DNA of 64,000 nucleotides from Stieleria mannarensis (GCF_014154935.1 NZ_JACEHH010000032.1:1-64000), one strand, 5' to 3'. Positions 9,077 through 18,402 are shown, numbered from the stretch's first letter. The notes: generated from the sequence alone by a model not told the origin. Program-made: numbers and translations.

Positions 9077-9185
9077 CCGCGACCCTCCAAGCGACCATGG
9101 ATCGCGAGAACCCGGGGAGAGGCCTCGGGGCACAGACACAGAGTACCAGCGTTCGTTCCAGAGCGCCACCCGGTGAGAGATTCCG

Positions 9186-9338
9186 ATGAAAGTTGTCAGC
9201 AGCATTGGCGCATTGAAATACCGCCACCCCGATTGCCAGGTCGTCAAGCGACGTGGCCGAGTCTACGTGATTTGCAAGAGCAACCCGAAATTCAAGGTCC
9301 GCCAAGGCGGCGCGAAGGTCAAAAAGACCCGCCGTTAG
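9186..9338 (+). CDS. rpmJ: 50S ribosomal protein L36, C-minus (YkgO-like) form
   Basis: 50 codons. The protein begins [20 protein letters not shown] and ends in AKVKKTRR. The core [16 protein letters not shown] is diagnostic of L36 in the large ribosomal subunit. The zinc-binding set of the usual form (C11, C14, C27, H33) is not complete: only two Cys remain and the His position is Phe. The RHPDCQ insertion matches the zinc-free YkgO-type paralogue. In many bacteria that form is induced on zinc starvation through Zur; I cannot identify a Zur box here. It is monocistronic, with a GAGA sequence just upstream and a strong terminator downstream. Confidence 0.95.
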   Translation: MKVVSSIGALKYRHPDCQVVKRRGRVYVICKSNPKFKVRQGGAKVKKTRR

Positions 9339-9778
9339 GAACTCAATGGTCGGCGAAGGCTGGCGACTGCGTCAGGCAGGCGTCGGTAAATCGCCAGCCA
9401 ACCGAATGGATTGCCAACATCGGCAGCCGGATGCGGCTGCCGTTTTTTCGTGCGCGGCATGCCCCCGTTACCCGATTGGGGGAAGAAGATTTCGGGGGGG
9501 GTATGAAAACACTGCGATGCACCATCCCTATGACGCGGAGAATCTTCTTACCTCCAAATTCTTCCTACCTCTCCACCCCGCCGCCGCATCCTGGCAGGTC
9601 GATGCAAATCAGAGGAGGGAGGGCAGAATGATGAACGGCCCGTCCGTTTGTTTCCAGGCCGCTCTCTATCCGTGGGTACGCCCTGCCATCGGTGGGTTGA
9701 TTTCGTTTCCTCTGGATCCCCTCCACCGCTGGCCGCCTCGGGGCGGACGCCATTTCGATCCGTCGTTGCGGTCTCCAT
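9339..9778. other. Gene-free stretch with three repeat types
   Basis: After the rpmJ terminator, 9536-9632 is a diverged copy of the 65-bp repeat family (AATCTTCTTACCTCC, then AATTCTTCCTACCTC, ending GGCAGAATGATGA). 9667-9697 is a partial CCCACGGAT-family copy (ATCCGTGGGTACGCCCTGCC, then ATCGGTGGG). No gene is supported. Confidence 0.6.
9421..9448 (+). terminator. Intrinsic terminator after rpmJ
   Basis: CGGCAGCC (9421-9428) pairs with GGCTGCCG (9435-9442) around a 6-base loop and is followed by six T. It lies 83 bases past the rpmJ stop. Confidence 0.85.
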
Positions 9779-11581
9779 TCAAAGCTTTTCGACGTACGCG
9801 AAATAGGCACCGAAGACTTCTCCCGAGTCGGTTTCGAAGGTCGCGGTCATCGTCGTCGTTGCGGGCTTCAGATCCAGCTCAAAGACGACTTCCTTGGCCC
9901 CTTCGGGCACCGACGCCGACGTTTCGATCTCGCCGATTTTCAACGTGGCCCTTGATGCCGCGACCGCCTTGCCGGGCGTCTCTCGAAACGCCTTCTGGCC
10001 TGGTACCGGCGGGCCGGGATCCAGCGGGCTTGCGATCGGGCGATCGATTTCTTGGGGCCAGCGTCGCAAGCGGACGACGTATTTGCCGCCTTCGGTGATC
10101 TTGACGTTCCAGAATCCGGTGTTGGCATCACCGTTCATCGCCGCTCGCACCTGACTTTGATTCCACGGGGTCATCCGCGTGGTGATCCAGTCGTGACTGG
10201 TCAATCGCGCCGGATTGTCGGCGGGATGTCCCAGATGGATTGCGGTCGATTGATCAAACGTGGGCTCCAACTCCGCCCACCAATCTTCATAAAAGTTTCG
10301 CAATCTTTCGACGACATCGGGGTGTTGGGACGACACGTCATTCTTTTGTCCCGGGTCGGCATCGATGTCGAATAACTCGTTTCCGTTGCACAACCGCCAA
10401 CGGTCGGTCATCACGGCCGAGCTTTTCCATTTGATCGGGTCTTTGACGCGTTGCGAGTCGGTGACCAGGATTCGATCGGGCCAATCGGTCGCTTGATCAA
10501 AGATCAGCGGCGAGATGTCGACACCGTCAAATCGGACGCCTTCGGGCGGTGCGACGCGGCACATCGAGATCAACGTCGGCAGCACATCGACGTAGCCGGT
10601 CAAGGTATCGACGTCGCGTCCGCCGACCAGATTGGCATCGGGCCAGCGAATGAACAGCGGCACACGGTGTCCCCCGTCATAGTGGCTGCCTTTCCTGCCA
10701 CGCATCCCGGCATTAAAGACTTTGTCGCCTGACGAGGTGCCGTTGTCGGTGGTGTAGATGAAAATCGTGTTGTCAACGATCTTCATGTCTTCCAACAGCC
10801 CGAGCAGTTGGCCGACGTTTTCGTCGATGTTGGCGATCATGCCGTAAAAGTTCGCCAGGCCGGTCCCCAGGTTGGCGTAGGGTTCGCTGTACTTTACGGG
10901 CGAGTGCATCGGGCCGTGTGGCGCGTTGGTCGCGATGTAGGCCAGAAACGGTTTTCCGGCCGCATGGGAATCACGAATGAACTGTTCCGCGTAATCGAAA
11001 AACACATCGGTGCAGAACCCTTTGACCGGAGTCACCTTGCTGTTGTGCCAGTAAGATCCGTCGAAGTAGGCGTTGTCCCAGTGATCCGGCGTCTGACCGA
11101 CTCCGCCGCCACCGTGCCGCATCACTTCGGTAAATCCACGGTCCTCGGGGCGATAGGGATAGTTGTCCCCCAGGTGCCACTTGCCGAACATCCCGGTCTG
11201 GTAACCGGCTGCCGAGAACACATCGCCCATCGTGACTTCGTTTTCCCGCAGCATCGATCGGCCCATGATCGTGTGCCACACGCCGGTGCGGTTGGTCCAG
11301 TGACCGGTCAGGAAGGCACAGCGGGTGGGTGAGCAGGTCGGGGCGACGTGATAGTCGGTCAACCGCACCGAATCGCGGTGCAGTTGGTCCAGGTTGGGCG
11401 TTTGGAGAATCGGGTTCCCATGGCAGGACAAATCGCCATAGCCTTGGTCGTCCGTGATCACGATCACAACGTTGGGGCGTGACTGTTGCGCCGAGGCCAA
11501 TCCGCCGGAAACGAGTGTCGCGGAAAGGGAAATGACGACGATCAAGGCTGCGACGGCCCAGCTTCGGGATTGCCAATGCAT
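9779..11581 (-). CDS. Secreted sulfatase (arylsulfatase family)
   Basis: 600 aa. The start is the ATG giving MHWQSRSWAVAALIVVISL, a signal peptide ending near Ala-Gln-Gln at 31-33. VIVITDDQGYGD (about 39-50) supplies the metal-binding Asp pair, and C83-S-P-T-R is the CxPxR sulfatase signature whose Cys is converted to formylglycine. Later come H-x-G-rich calcium/sulfate-site segments (KWHLGDNYPYRPEDRGF) and YTTDNGTSSG. The last 150 residues form a beta-rich extension ending VFGAYFAYVEKL. It hydrolyses sulfate esters, most likely of algal polysaccharides, outside the cytoplasm (inferred from family and lifestyle). Maturation needs a formylglycine-generating enzyme. It is transcribed divergently from nth. 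Confidence 0.93.
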   Translation of the reverse strand: MHWQSRSWAVAALIVVISLSATLVSGGLASAQQSRPNVVIVITDDQGYGDLSCHGNPILQTPNLDQLHRDSVRLTDYHVAPTCSPTRCAFLTGHWTNRTGVWHTIMGRSMLRENEVTMGDVFSAAGYQTGMFGKWHLGDNYPYRPEDRGFTEVMRHGGGGVGQTPDHWDNAYFDGSYWHNSKVTPVKGFCTDVFFDYAEQFIRDSHAAGKPFLAYIATNAPHGPMHSPVKYSEPYANLGTGLANFYGMIANIDENVGQLLGLLEDMKIVDNTIFIYTTDNGTSSGDKVFNAGMRGRKGSHYDGGHRVPLFIRWPDANLVGGRDVDTLTGYVDVLPTLISMCRVAPPEGVRFDGVDISPLIFDQATDWPDRILVTDSQRVKDPIKWKSSAVMTDRWRLCNGNELFDIDADPGQKNDVSSQHPDVVERLRNFYEDWWAELEPTFDQSTAIHLGHPADNPARLTSHDWITTRMTPWNQSQVRAAMNGDANTGFWNVKITEGGKYVVRLRRWPQEIDRPIASPLDPGPPVPGQKAFRETPGKAVAASRATLKIGEIETSASVPEGAKEVVFELDLKPATTTMTATFETDSGEVFGAYFAYVEKL

Positions 11582-11765
11582 TTCGATCAATCTCTAGGGT
11601 GGAGGGACAAGCGGGGAATGCAGGGCGAGGGACGCCCGCCGGGCCTAGTTTAATCGATATCAGCACTGGCTATCAGCTCACGCCGAAAACCCTATGATTT
11701 GTCGATTCGATCCCTGCTGAAAAGCGTCTCCCACTCTCCTGATCCGACACCATCGATCCGCCGAA

Positions 11766-12419
11766 ATGCTGAAAAAAGAACGTGCCGCACTCGTCCGTCG
11801 GCGACTGGAGGACCTGTACCCCGAGACGCCGATTCCGTTGGACCACACCGATGCGTTCACCCTGCTGGTCGCCGTCCTGCTGAGCGCCCAGTGCACCGAC
11901 AAGAAAGTCAACGAGGTCACGCCCGAACTGTTTCGTGTCGCCGGAACGCCGGAGAAGATGGCCGCACTCGGACAAGAAAAGATTTTGGAGATCATTCGTC
12001 CGCTGGGACTGTCCAAGCAAAAGGCGAAAAGCCTGGACGGTCTGTCCAAGATCCTACTCGAAAAGCATCGCAGCCAGGTCCCGCAGACATTTGAGGAATT
12101 GGAGGCGTTGCCGGGCGTCGGCCACAAGACCGCCAGCGTGGTGATGTCCCAAGCGTTCGGGATTCCGGCGTTTCCCGTCGACACGCACATTCACCGACTC
12201 GCGCAGCGCTGGGGGCTTTCCAGCGGCAAGAGTGTGGTCCAAACCGAACAAGATTTGAAGAAATTGTTTCCGCGAGATTCCTGGAACAAACTTCACCTGC
12301 AAATCATTTTCTACGGGCGAGAACACTGTACCGCGCGGGGCTGTGACGGGACCATATGCGACCTTTGCCGCGAGCTTTATCCGAATCGAAAAAAGCCGGT
12401 CGTTTTGAAAAAGGCGTGA
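11766..12419 (+). CDS. nth: Endonuclease III (DNA glycosylase/AP lyase)
   Basis: 217 aa base-excision repair enzyme that removes oxidised pyrimidines. The helix-hairpin-helix motif LPGVGHKTA carries the catalytic Lys at 121, and FPVDTHIHR carries the catalytic Asp at 139. LLSAQCTDKKVN near residue 40 is the usual substrate-binding helix. The C-terminal iron-sulfur Cys occur at 188, 193, 198 and 201 (spacing 4-4-2), which differs from the classical 6-2-5 spacing of the E. coli enzyme. Whether the cluster is still bound is unknown. It lies between a divergent sulfatase and the uridylyltransferase gene, about 100 bases downstream. Confidence 0.93.
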   Translation: MLKKERAALVRRRLEDLYPETPIPLDHTDAFTLLVAVLLSAQCTDKKVNEVTPELFRVAGTPEKMAALGQEKILEIIRPLGLSKQKAKSLDGLSKILLEKHRSQVPQTFEELEALPGVGHKTASVVMSQAFGIPAFPVDTHIHRLAQRWGLSSGKSVVQTEQDLKKLFPRDSWNKLHLQIIFYGREHCTARGCDGTICDLCRELYPNRKKPVVLKKA

Positions 12420-12519
12420 TGGCGAACTCCTCCCCCGAACGTACTTGATCTGATCTGCCACTCGCCTTACACCTATAAAACTATCGGTTCAAATCTTTCC
12501 TCCGTCGACGCATCTAAAC

Positions 12520-13893
12520 ATGTCTTCCAACTGGCCCGCTGTTCAAGCCGTTCTCGACAACGCCGACGTCCCCGACATCGTGAAGGGTTTGTTCCGGCAA
12601 CATTACGAAAAACTTTGTTCGGGCGCAGAGAGTTTCATTCGCGAAGCGGAAATCCGCCCCGTTTCCGATGTCGTCGATGCCGAAACGCTTCCGCCGGCGA
12701 TGCAAGAAGCCGGACGGGCAAAACTCGATTCGGTCGCGGTGCTAAAACTCAACGGCGGGCTGGGGACGTCGATGGGATTGGAAGGCCCCAAGTCGTTGCT
12801 GCCTGTGCGTGGCGAAGATTCCTTCCTCAGTTTTATCCTTCGCCAAGCCGAATTGCTGTCGGTGCCGCTGGTGCTGATGAACAGTTTTTCAACGTCAGAG
12901 CAAACCGACGAAGCGATCGCCGCGCATGGCGATCTCGATGTGGAAGTCATCTCGTTCCTGCAGCACCAGGTACCCAAGATCGATGCCCAAACGCTCCAAC
13001 CCGCCGTCTGGCCGGCCGACCCATCGATGCAATGGTGCCCTCCCGGTCACGGCGACATCTACGCGGCCCTTGTGACCAGTGGAACGCTTGGGCGGTTACT
13101 CCAAAAAGGACGACGTTATTTGTTCGTTTCTAACGCGGACAACCTGGGTGCGACCTTGGACCTGAGCATTCTGGGACACTTCATCGAAAGCGGCAAATCG
13201 TTCTTGATGGAAGTCGCCGACCGAACGGCCGCGGACCGTAAAGGAGGTCACTTGGCGCGTCGCGCGGACGGACAATTGTTGCTGCGTGAAAAAGCTCAGT
13301 GTCACGGCGACGAAGAAGAACAGTTTCAAGACATCACCACGCACCGTTACTTCAACACCAACAACTTGTGGATCGATCTGGTCGCGCTTTCCGATTTTCT
13401 GAAATCCAACGATGGCGTGGTCTCGCTGCCGACGATCACCAACCGCAAAACGGTCGATCCGAAAGATCCATCGTCGACGCCGGTCTACCAGCTTGAAACC
13501 GCGATGGGTGCCGCGATCGAAGTGCTGCCGGACACCGATGCGATTCGCGTTCCCCGCTCGCGATTCGCTCCGGTCAAAACAACCGGTGACCTGATCGCGG
13601 TCCGCTCGGATGCCTATGAAGTCCGCCAGGATTTTTCGGTGGGACTGATCGCCCAGCGTAACGGCGTACCGCCCCACGTCGCCCTGGACGATCGCTACTT
13701 CAAAAAGATCAGCGACCTCGATCAGCGGTTCGCCGATACGCCGTCGCTAAAGACCTGCGAGACGCTAAAAGTCACCGGGAACCTGAATCTCGCCTCGGGC
13801 ATCAGCATCCAGGGCACCGCAAATCTGGTCGGTAGCGAATCACCCGCCACCGTCCCCCCGGGAAGTTACGAAGGCGACCACACGTTCGCGTGA
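12520..13893 (+). CDS. UTP--glucose-1-phosphate uridylyltransferase (UDPGP family)
   Basis: 457 aa. It makes UDP-glucose (or UDP-N-acetylhexosamine) from UTP and the sugar 1-phosphate in the cytosol. The nucleotide loop LKLNGGLGTSMGLEGPKS at about 75-92 is the signature of the eukaryotic-type UGP2 family rather than the bacterial GalU type. MNSFSTSEQTDE, the HGDIYAAL segment (PPGHGDIYAALVTSG) and NNLWIDL are further family landmarks. The C-terminal part, SGISIQGTANLVGSE, resembles a short left-handed beta-helix. It provides precursors for glycan synthesis, which fits the glycosyltransferases nearby, but no operon is formed. Confidence 0.9.
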   Translation: MSSNWPAVQAVLDNADVPDIVKGLFRQHYEKLCSGAESFIREAEIRPVSDVVDAETLPPAMQEAGRAKLDSVAVLKLNGGLGTSMGLEGPKSLLPVRGEDSFLSFILRQAELLSVPLVLMNSFSTSEQTDEAIAAHGDLDVEVISFLQHQVPKIDAQTLQPAVWPADPSMQWCPPGHGDIYAALVTSGTLGRLLQKGRRYLFVSNADNLGATLDLSILGHFIESGKSFLMEVADRTAADRKGGHLARRADGQLLLREKAQCHGDEEEQFQDITTHRYFNTNNLWIDLVALSDFLKSNDGVVSLPTITNRKTVDPKDPSSTPVYQLETAMGAAIEVLPDTDAIRVPRSRFAPVKTTGDLIAVRSDAYEVRQDFSVGLIAQRNGVPPHVALDDRYFKKISDLDQRFADTPSLKTCETLKVTGNLNLASGISIQGTANLVGSESPATVPPGSYEGDHTFA

Positions 13894-13995
13894 TCCCGCT
13901 GACCTTTTCACGCTGCATCGCGAATCCGGCTATGATTGCGACTGGAGAGTCTGCCTCTCCAGCAATCCTTCCCCTCACCCCGCCGGAGTCCCGCC

Positions 13996-14910
13996 ATGCG
14001 TTTGTTGTTGCTGCTGTGTTTCGCCACGATCACGATATCCGCCGGACAGCGTTTGGCCGGCCAGGAACCGTCCAAGCCGCTACGAATCATTTGTTTCGGT
14101 GCCCATCCCGACGATGCGGAATACAAGAGTGGCGGGACGGCGGCGTTGTGGGCGGCGCTGGGGCACAAAGTCAAATTGGTTTCGGTCACCAACGGCGACA
14201 TCGGTCACTGGAGCATGGCCGGCGGTCCGTTGGCCACACGCCGCGCCGCCGAATCGGCCAAGGTCGCCGAGCGGTTGGGTGTCGTCAGCGAGGTGCTGGA
14301 TATCCACGACGGTGAACTGGAACCGACACTGGAAAACCGGCGCAAGATCACCATCTTGATCCGCCAGTGGGATGCCGACATCGTGATTTCCCACCGCCCC
14401 TGGGACTACCACCCCGATCACCGATACACCGGCGTGCTGGTCCAAGACGCCGCGTACATGGTCGCCGTCCCGTTCTTCTGCCCCACGACGCCGCCGCTGA
14501 AAAAGAACCCGGTCTTCCTTTACTCCAGCGATCGGTTTCAAAAACCCTACCCCTTCGAAGCGGACATCGTGGTGGACGTGGACAGCGTGTTCGAACAGAA
14601 AGTCGATGCGTTGACCGCGCTGGTATCCCAAACCTTCGAAGGCGGCGCGTTGGGAAGTGCCGACAAGATGGCCGCCGCTCCGCCGGAATCCAAACCCGAG
14701 TTGCGTCGCCAGTGGCTGCGTGACAAATGGGTCAACCGGCAATCGGCCGAAGCCAATCGGTTCCGCAGCGGGCTGATCAAGTGGTACGGTGAAGAGCACG
14801 CCCAGCAGGTCAAGTACGCCGAAGCCTTCGAGATTTGCGAGTACGGCCGCCAGCCCAGCGACGACGAGATCCGCCAGCTGTTTCCGTTCCTGCCGGCATC
14901 GAACGAGTAG
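13996..14910 (+). CDS. Secreted PIG-L/LmbE-family deacetylase
   Basis: 304 aa from the ATG giving MRLLLLLCFATITISAG, a signal peptide. An upstream TTG in frame would destroy the signal and is rejected. The zinc motif is GAHPDDAE (H37-P-D-D) with the second set in HRPWDYHPDHRYTG. SNVTNGD-like VSVTNGDIGHW also fits. Family members remove N-acetyl groups from N-acetylglucosamine-containing substrates. Exported planctomycete versions are common but uncharacterised, so the substrate is unknown. It follows the uridylyltransferase gene by about 100 bases on the same strand and may be cotranscribed with it. Confidence 0.88.
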   Translation: MRLLLLLCFATITISAGQRLAGQEPSKPLRIICFGAHPDDAEYKSGGTAALWAALGHKVKLVSVTNGDIGHWSMAGGPLATRRAAESAKVAERLGVVSEVLDIHDGELEPTLENRRKITILIRQWDADIVISHRPWDYHPDHRYTGVLVQDAAYMVAVPFFCPTTPPLKKNPVFLYSSDRFQKPYPFEADIVVDVDSVFEQKVDALTALVSQTFEGGALGSADKMAAAPPESKPELRRQWLRDKWVNRQSAEANRFRSGLIKWYGEEHAQQVKYAEAFEICEYGRQPSDDEIRQLFPFLPASNE

Positions 14911-14930
14911 TCGGACGGCGTGATGTGGTC

Positions 14931-14990
14931 GTAGCCACGCTCGCCAGAGCGTGGACAGCGCGGAAACCACCTTCTGGCGAAGGTAGCTAC
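14931..14990. repeat. ACGCTCGCCAGAGCGT-type palindromic repeat, copy 1
   Basis: GTAGCCACGCTCGCCAGAGCGTGG (written in two parts, GTAGCCACGCTCGCC and AGAGCGTGG) folds on itself and is followed by CTTCTGGCGAAGGTAGCTAC. 22 of 23 bases recur inverted at 54351-54373. It lies just after the deacetylase gene and could serve as a terminator-like hairpin. Confidence 0.6.
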
Positions 14991-15103
14991 ATTTGAATAG
15001 CGATTCGCGCTGTTTCTTCGGTAAACTTGATTTCCTGACAGAGCCAGGGCCGTACTTCGCAAACAGCACCAATTGGCCCGCTTGCCCCCAACCGGATCCC
15101 GAC

Positions 15104-16942
15104 ATGTGTCATCGATTCATCCTTTTGTTCTTGATCGCACTGTTCACGCCATTGTTCGCCGCCCCGCCCCTCTGCTGCGTCGCCGGAAAACCCAACCTGT
15201 TGATCGTCACGGTCGACGACATGAGTTGCGATTCGGTCGGCGCGTTCGGCTGCAAACTCAAGGGCACGACGCCGAACATCGACGCGTTGGCCGCGGCAGG
15301 CTTGCGTTACCATCACGCCCACGTGCAAGTCGGCAACTGCTACCCCTCACGCAACGTAATGTTCTCCGGGCGTTACCCGCACAACACTGGGGTCGAGGGG
15401 TTCTATCAAGTCAAAAACCCCGACTATCCGCACATGGTCGATCTGATGAAACAGGCCGGATACTTCGTCGCCATTCGCGGCAAGGTGTCTCATTCGACTC
15501 CCTACCAGCCCTATGGCTGGGATGCGGATCTGACGATTTTGGAGGGTGAGCAACAGGACACGAAGAATGCGGAGTCGTATTACAAATCGACTCGCCATGG
15601 CATCGCGCTTGCGAAGCAGGCCGACAAACCGTTCTGCATCAACATCAACATTTCCGATCCGCACAAGCCGTTCTACGCGATGGGCAAACAGGGTGCGATC
15701 GTCGAGGACTCCAACGTTCCGTCGCGAGTGTTCACCGCCGACGAGGTTCCGATCCCCGGGTTCTTGTTTGACCATCCCGACGTTCGATTGGAACTGGCGC
15801 ATTACTATTCGTCGGTACGTCGCGCGGACGACTGTTTCGCCGCCGTCATGAAAGCGCTCCGCGAGTCGGGACAGGACGAAGAAACCGTCGTGGTTTTCCT
15901 GTCCGATCACGGGATGCCGTTGCCGTTCGCAAAGACGGCACTTTGGAACCACAGCACGCGGACCCCGTGGATCGTCCGCTGGCCCGGTGTCACAACGCCC
16001 GGCGCGATCGACACCAACCACATGATTTCTGCGGTCGATTTGTTGCCGACCCTGCTGGACATCGCCGGGATCGATCACCCCGACGGCTTTGACGGCCGAT
16101 CCTTTTTGCCGACGCTACGCGGCGAGCGACAATCCGGACGCAACATGGTTTACAAAGTCTACAACGAGAACTCCGGCGGTAATCGCAGCCCGATGCGAAG
16201 CGTCCAATCCAAACGGTTCGGTTACCTGTTCAATCCCTGGTCCGACGGCAACCGTGTCTTCCGCACCGCCACCACGGGGACGCTGTCCTATCGGGCGATG
16301 GTCAAATTGGCACCGACCGATCCACAAATCGCAGCTCGGATGGAATTGTTCCAGCACGGCGTGCCCGAAGAGTTTTATGATTACGAAAACGACCCCGATG
16401 CGCTGGTGAATTTGATCGATGATCCCCACTACGCCGACGAAATCGCCAAACACCGCGCGGCGATGCGTCGGTTCATGGTCGAGTCGGGCGACCACGCCCT
16501 GGCAGCATTCGAGCATCGCGACGACAAGCAATTCGTCAGCGACTATGTCGACAAAGTCCAAGCCGTGGCGGACGCGCGGCGGGCGAACCGACGTGGCAAA
16601 AACGCCAAACCCAAACCGAACCCCAAACTGTTTCAGTGGCAGGTTCCTCGGCGGACAACTCCAGGCAGCGAGTTCACCGTCACCATCACGCACCGGCTGC
16701 CCCAATCGTTGGGCGAGCAGAAATTTCACGTCACCATCAAAGACGCCAGCGGCAAACGGATCGAGCGACTGATTCGTTCCGCATCGGGGCAGGGTGAGTT
16801 GGACGTGACGTTCACCATCCCCGAGAATCTGGCTGGGAAAATGATCTCGGCCGCGGCCTTCGTCGGCGAGGAATTTTCCAACAACCTGATGTATCGCACC
16901 GTCGACGACATCAAAGTTGGCGGTCCAGCAAATCCCCGATGA
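15104..16942 (+). CDS. Secreted sulfatase (iduronate-2-sulfatase-like)
   Basis: 612 aa. The start is the ATG giving MCHRFILLFLIALFTPLFAA, a signal peptide; an in-frame extension of 37 codons upstream is unlikely. IVTVDDMSCDSVG gives the metal Asp pair near 38-39. C79-Y-P-S-R is the formylglycine signature. FLSDHGMPLPFAKTALW around residue 265 is typical of the iduronate sulfatase/heparan-type subgroup. The last 110 residues (KLFQWQVPRRTTPGSEFTVT onward) form a separate beta-sandwich-like tail. Its 3' end overlaps the convergent glycosyltransferase gene by 32 bases. Confidence 0.92.
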   Translation: MCHRFILLFLIALFTPLFAAPPLCCVAGKPNLLIVTVDDMSCDSVGAFGCKLKGTTPNIDALAAAGLRYHHAHVQVGNCYPSRNVMFSGRYPHNTGVEGFYQVKNPDYPHMVDLMKQAGYFVAIRGKVSHSTPYQPYGWDADLTILEGEQQDTKNAESYYKSTRHGIALAKQADKPFCININISDPHKPFYAMGKQGAIVEDSNVPSRVFTADEVPIPGFLFDHPDVRLELAHYYSSVRRADDCFAAVMKALRESGQDEETVVVFLSDHGMPLPFAKTALWNHSTRTPWIVRWPGVTTPGAIDTNHMISAVDLLPTLLDIAGIDHPDGFDGRSFLPTLRGERQSGRNMVYKVYNENSGGNRSPMRSVQSKRFGYLFNPWSDGNRVFRTATTGTLSYRAMVKLAPTDPQIAARMELFQHGVPEEFYDYENDPDALVNLIDDPHYADEIAKHRAAMRRFMVESGDHALAAFEHRDDKQFVSDYVDKVQAVADARRANRRGKNAKPKPNPKLFQWQVPRRTTPGSEFTVTITHRLPQSLGEQKFHVTIKDASGKRIERLIRSASGQGELDVTFTIPENLAGKMISAAAFVGEEFSNNLMYRTVDDIKVGGPANPR

Positions 16943-18050
16943 ACCGATCGGCGTGCCGTGAGTTGACCGCACGCGCCAGGTTCCAGATCGTACTGACCGT
17001 TCCGATGTGTTGGACCAGGCTGGGACTGGGCAACAGGATGGGAATTTCATTGGCCACGGCGATCTGACCGACCACCACATCGATTCGGGCCAGCCCCTTT
17101 CCCTCGGGCAACATCCGGTGCTGGTAAACCAGTGGCGAGGTTAGGATTTGCCGGAGTGCCTCGGGGGAAAACGCGAACGCCACCGCCCCCCAGACCCAGC
17201 GATCGGAAAACCGATGCCACCCCACCGACGCTTGGGTGTAGGCTTTGCTGCAGTACAGCGACGCGATCCAAGGCCCGTCGTCCGGCCAGAGCACGCTTTC
17301 CAAGTAGTCTCGCATCGCCGGAGTGCCCAGAAATAACGCGTCATCCTGGACCATCAGGTAGGCATCCGCGTTGGGATCCCGCATGAACAACTCGTCCAGG
17401 GACAACTTGTAATTGGGAAACGCCCCCACGGCCGGATTGCGACGGCAGGCGACGAGCGGTACGAGCGACGGCGGAATCTCCATGTCACCGTCGACGAACA
17501 ACCGCGGATCACTCCATCCGGATTTCACGATGGAATCGACACTGCGCTGCAACGTCGGCAGTCGCCGCGCAGCAGTGGTGACGCCGACGGCCCAGGTGGC
17601 GACGTTTCGTTTCGATCCCGAGAGTGGCGTTTCGGGGCGAGGCAGAAGCCGGGCGATGGTGTCGACGGTGACCGCCCGAAGGTGGTCGTACGATTTGCGT
17701 CCCCAATCGACGCAATCATCTTCGTCGGCGTCCACGGCCGGCAATGACCGTTCGGCCCAGCGATTCAGTCCCTTGGCCGTTTCGAGATCGCATCCAGGGA
17801 CACCGTTTTCATCAACCACCTGTTCGGACAGCGCGTACAACAGCGATGCCACGATCGGGTTCAAATCACTCTGCGACGGCGGATAGGATTCGCAACAGGC
17901 ACGACAGGCCGCCGGCGGAACATGCAATCCCGCGTGGTTTTCAATTCCCGAGATGCTTTTCAACAGGCCGCAGAGGGCGTAATCCTCGCCCTGCTGGGGC
18001 GAAGCGACCACTTCGCGATGTCGACAGCTTTCCGGCGACCGACATTCCAT
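16911..18050 (-). CDS. Glycosyltransferase-like protein with Cys-rich N-terminus
   Basis: 379 aa starting at MECRSPESC. Residues 1-70 form a Cys-rich module (CxxxxxxC, then YALCGLLKSISG and AACRACCESYPPS). The catalytic-looking part begins near residue 150 (WAVGVTTAARRLPTLQRSVDS) and resembles a GT-A fold. AYLMVQDDALFLG supplies a DD pair in the position of a DxD motif, and HRFSDRWVWGAVAFAFS resembles the acceptor loop of lipopolysaccharide-type transferases. The ATG overlaps the stop of the 77-aa gene as ATGA. The N-terminal module is shared with the divergent glycosyltransferase at 18403. Substrate is unknown. Confidence 0.75.
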   Translation of the reverse strand: MECRSPESCRHREVVASPQQGEDYALCGLLKSISGIENHAGLHVPPAACRACCESYPPSQSDLNPIVASLLYALSEQVVDENGVPGCDLETAKGLNRWAERSLPAVDADEDDCVDWGRKSYDHLRAVTVDTIARLLPRPETPLSGSKRNVATWAVGVTTAARRLPTLQRSVDSIVKSGWSDPRLFVDGDMEIPPSLVPLVACRRNPAVGAFPNYKLSLDELFMRDPNADAYLMVQDDALFLGTPAMRDYLESVLWPDDGPWIASLYCSKAYTQASVGWHRFSDRWVWGAVAFAFSPEALRQILTSPLVYQHRMLPEGKGLARIDVVVGQIAVANEIPILLPSPSLVQHIGTVSTIWNLARAVNSRHADRFIGDLLDRQL

Positions 18051-18283
18051 CACTCCGATGCGGCGACGCAGGCGGTTGCCCGCAATTGACCGACAAACTT
18101 GCCCGCCACCGTCGGGGCCGGCCCTGCGATCGCATCGCCGACGGCACAATGCTTTTTGATCTGCCACGCGGTGCCATCGTACCGCCACAGCGTGTAACCG
18201 CGACCTTCGGTGACACTTGAATGCGGCGGGGCCGATGAATCTTCGTTTCGGACCGGAGAGACAATCGCTGTTTGAATCATCAT
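18050..18283 (-). CDS. Small 77-aa protein coupled to a glycosyltransferase
   Basis: 77 aa beginning MMIQTAIVSPVRNEDSS. AGGGAA six bases before the ATG is a good ribosome site, and it excludes the longer in-frame extension upstream. The centre reads GYTLWRYDGTAWQIKKHCAVGD, a beta-strand pattern with a Cys. The C-terminus has GKFVGQLRATACVAASE. It has no signal peptide or membrane span. The stop overlaps the start of the glycosyltransferase gene, so the two are made together. I do not recognise the family. A small partner, carrier or acceptor for the transferase is one possibility (inference). Confidence 0.65.
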   Translation of the reverse strand: MMIQTAIVSPVRNEDSSAPPHSSVTEGRGYTLWRYDGTAWQIKKHCAVGDAIAGPAPTVAGKFVGQLRATACVAASE

Positions 18284-18402
18284 TTGTTCCCTGCGTTCAA
18301 TGCACGCGAAATCGATGCCCATCACTATGCCCTGCCCGCTAGCATAGGCCATTTGATACCTGCCCAACAAACCCTCAAAACACATTTTCGATAATTGTCC
18401 CC

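Larger units (their letters stand above)
8816..9185. other. Gene-free leader region of rpmJ
   Basis: These 370 bases separate divergent larC and rpmJ. They contain a CCTCCC-rich repeat-like segment (8885-8930), a 14-bp tandem repeat (8998-9052), and a possible promoter just before rpmJ. No reading frame of interest was found. Confidence 0.6.

Noticed and set aside
9056-9631. A 191-codon frame overlapping rpmJ.
   Set aside because: The 50-codon rpmJ in another frame is certain, and this frame crosses its terminator and a repeat.
13936-13995. A TTG start adding 20 residues to the PIG-L deacetylase.
   Set aside because: It would bury the signal peptide that starts at the ATG at 13996.
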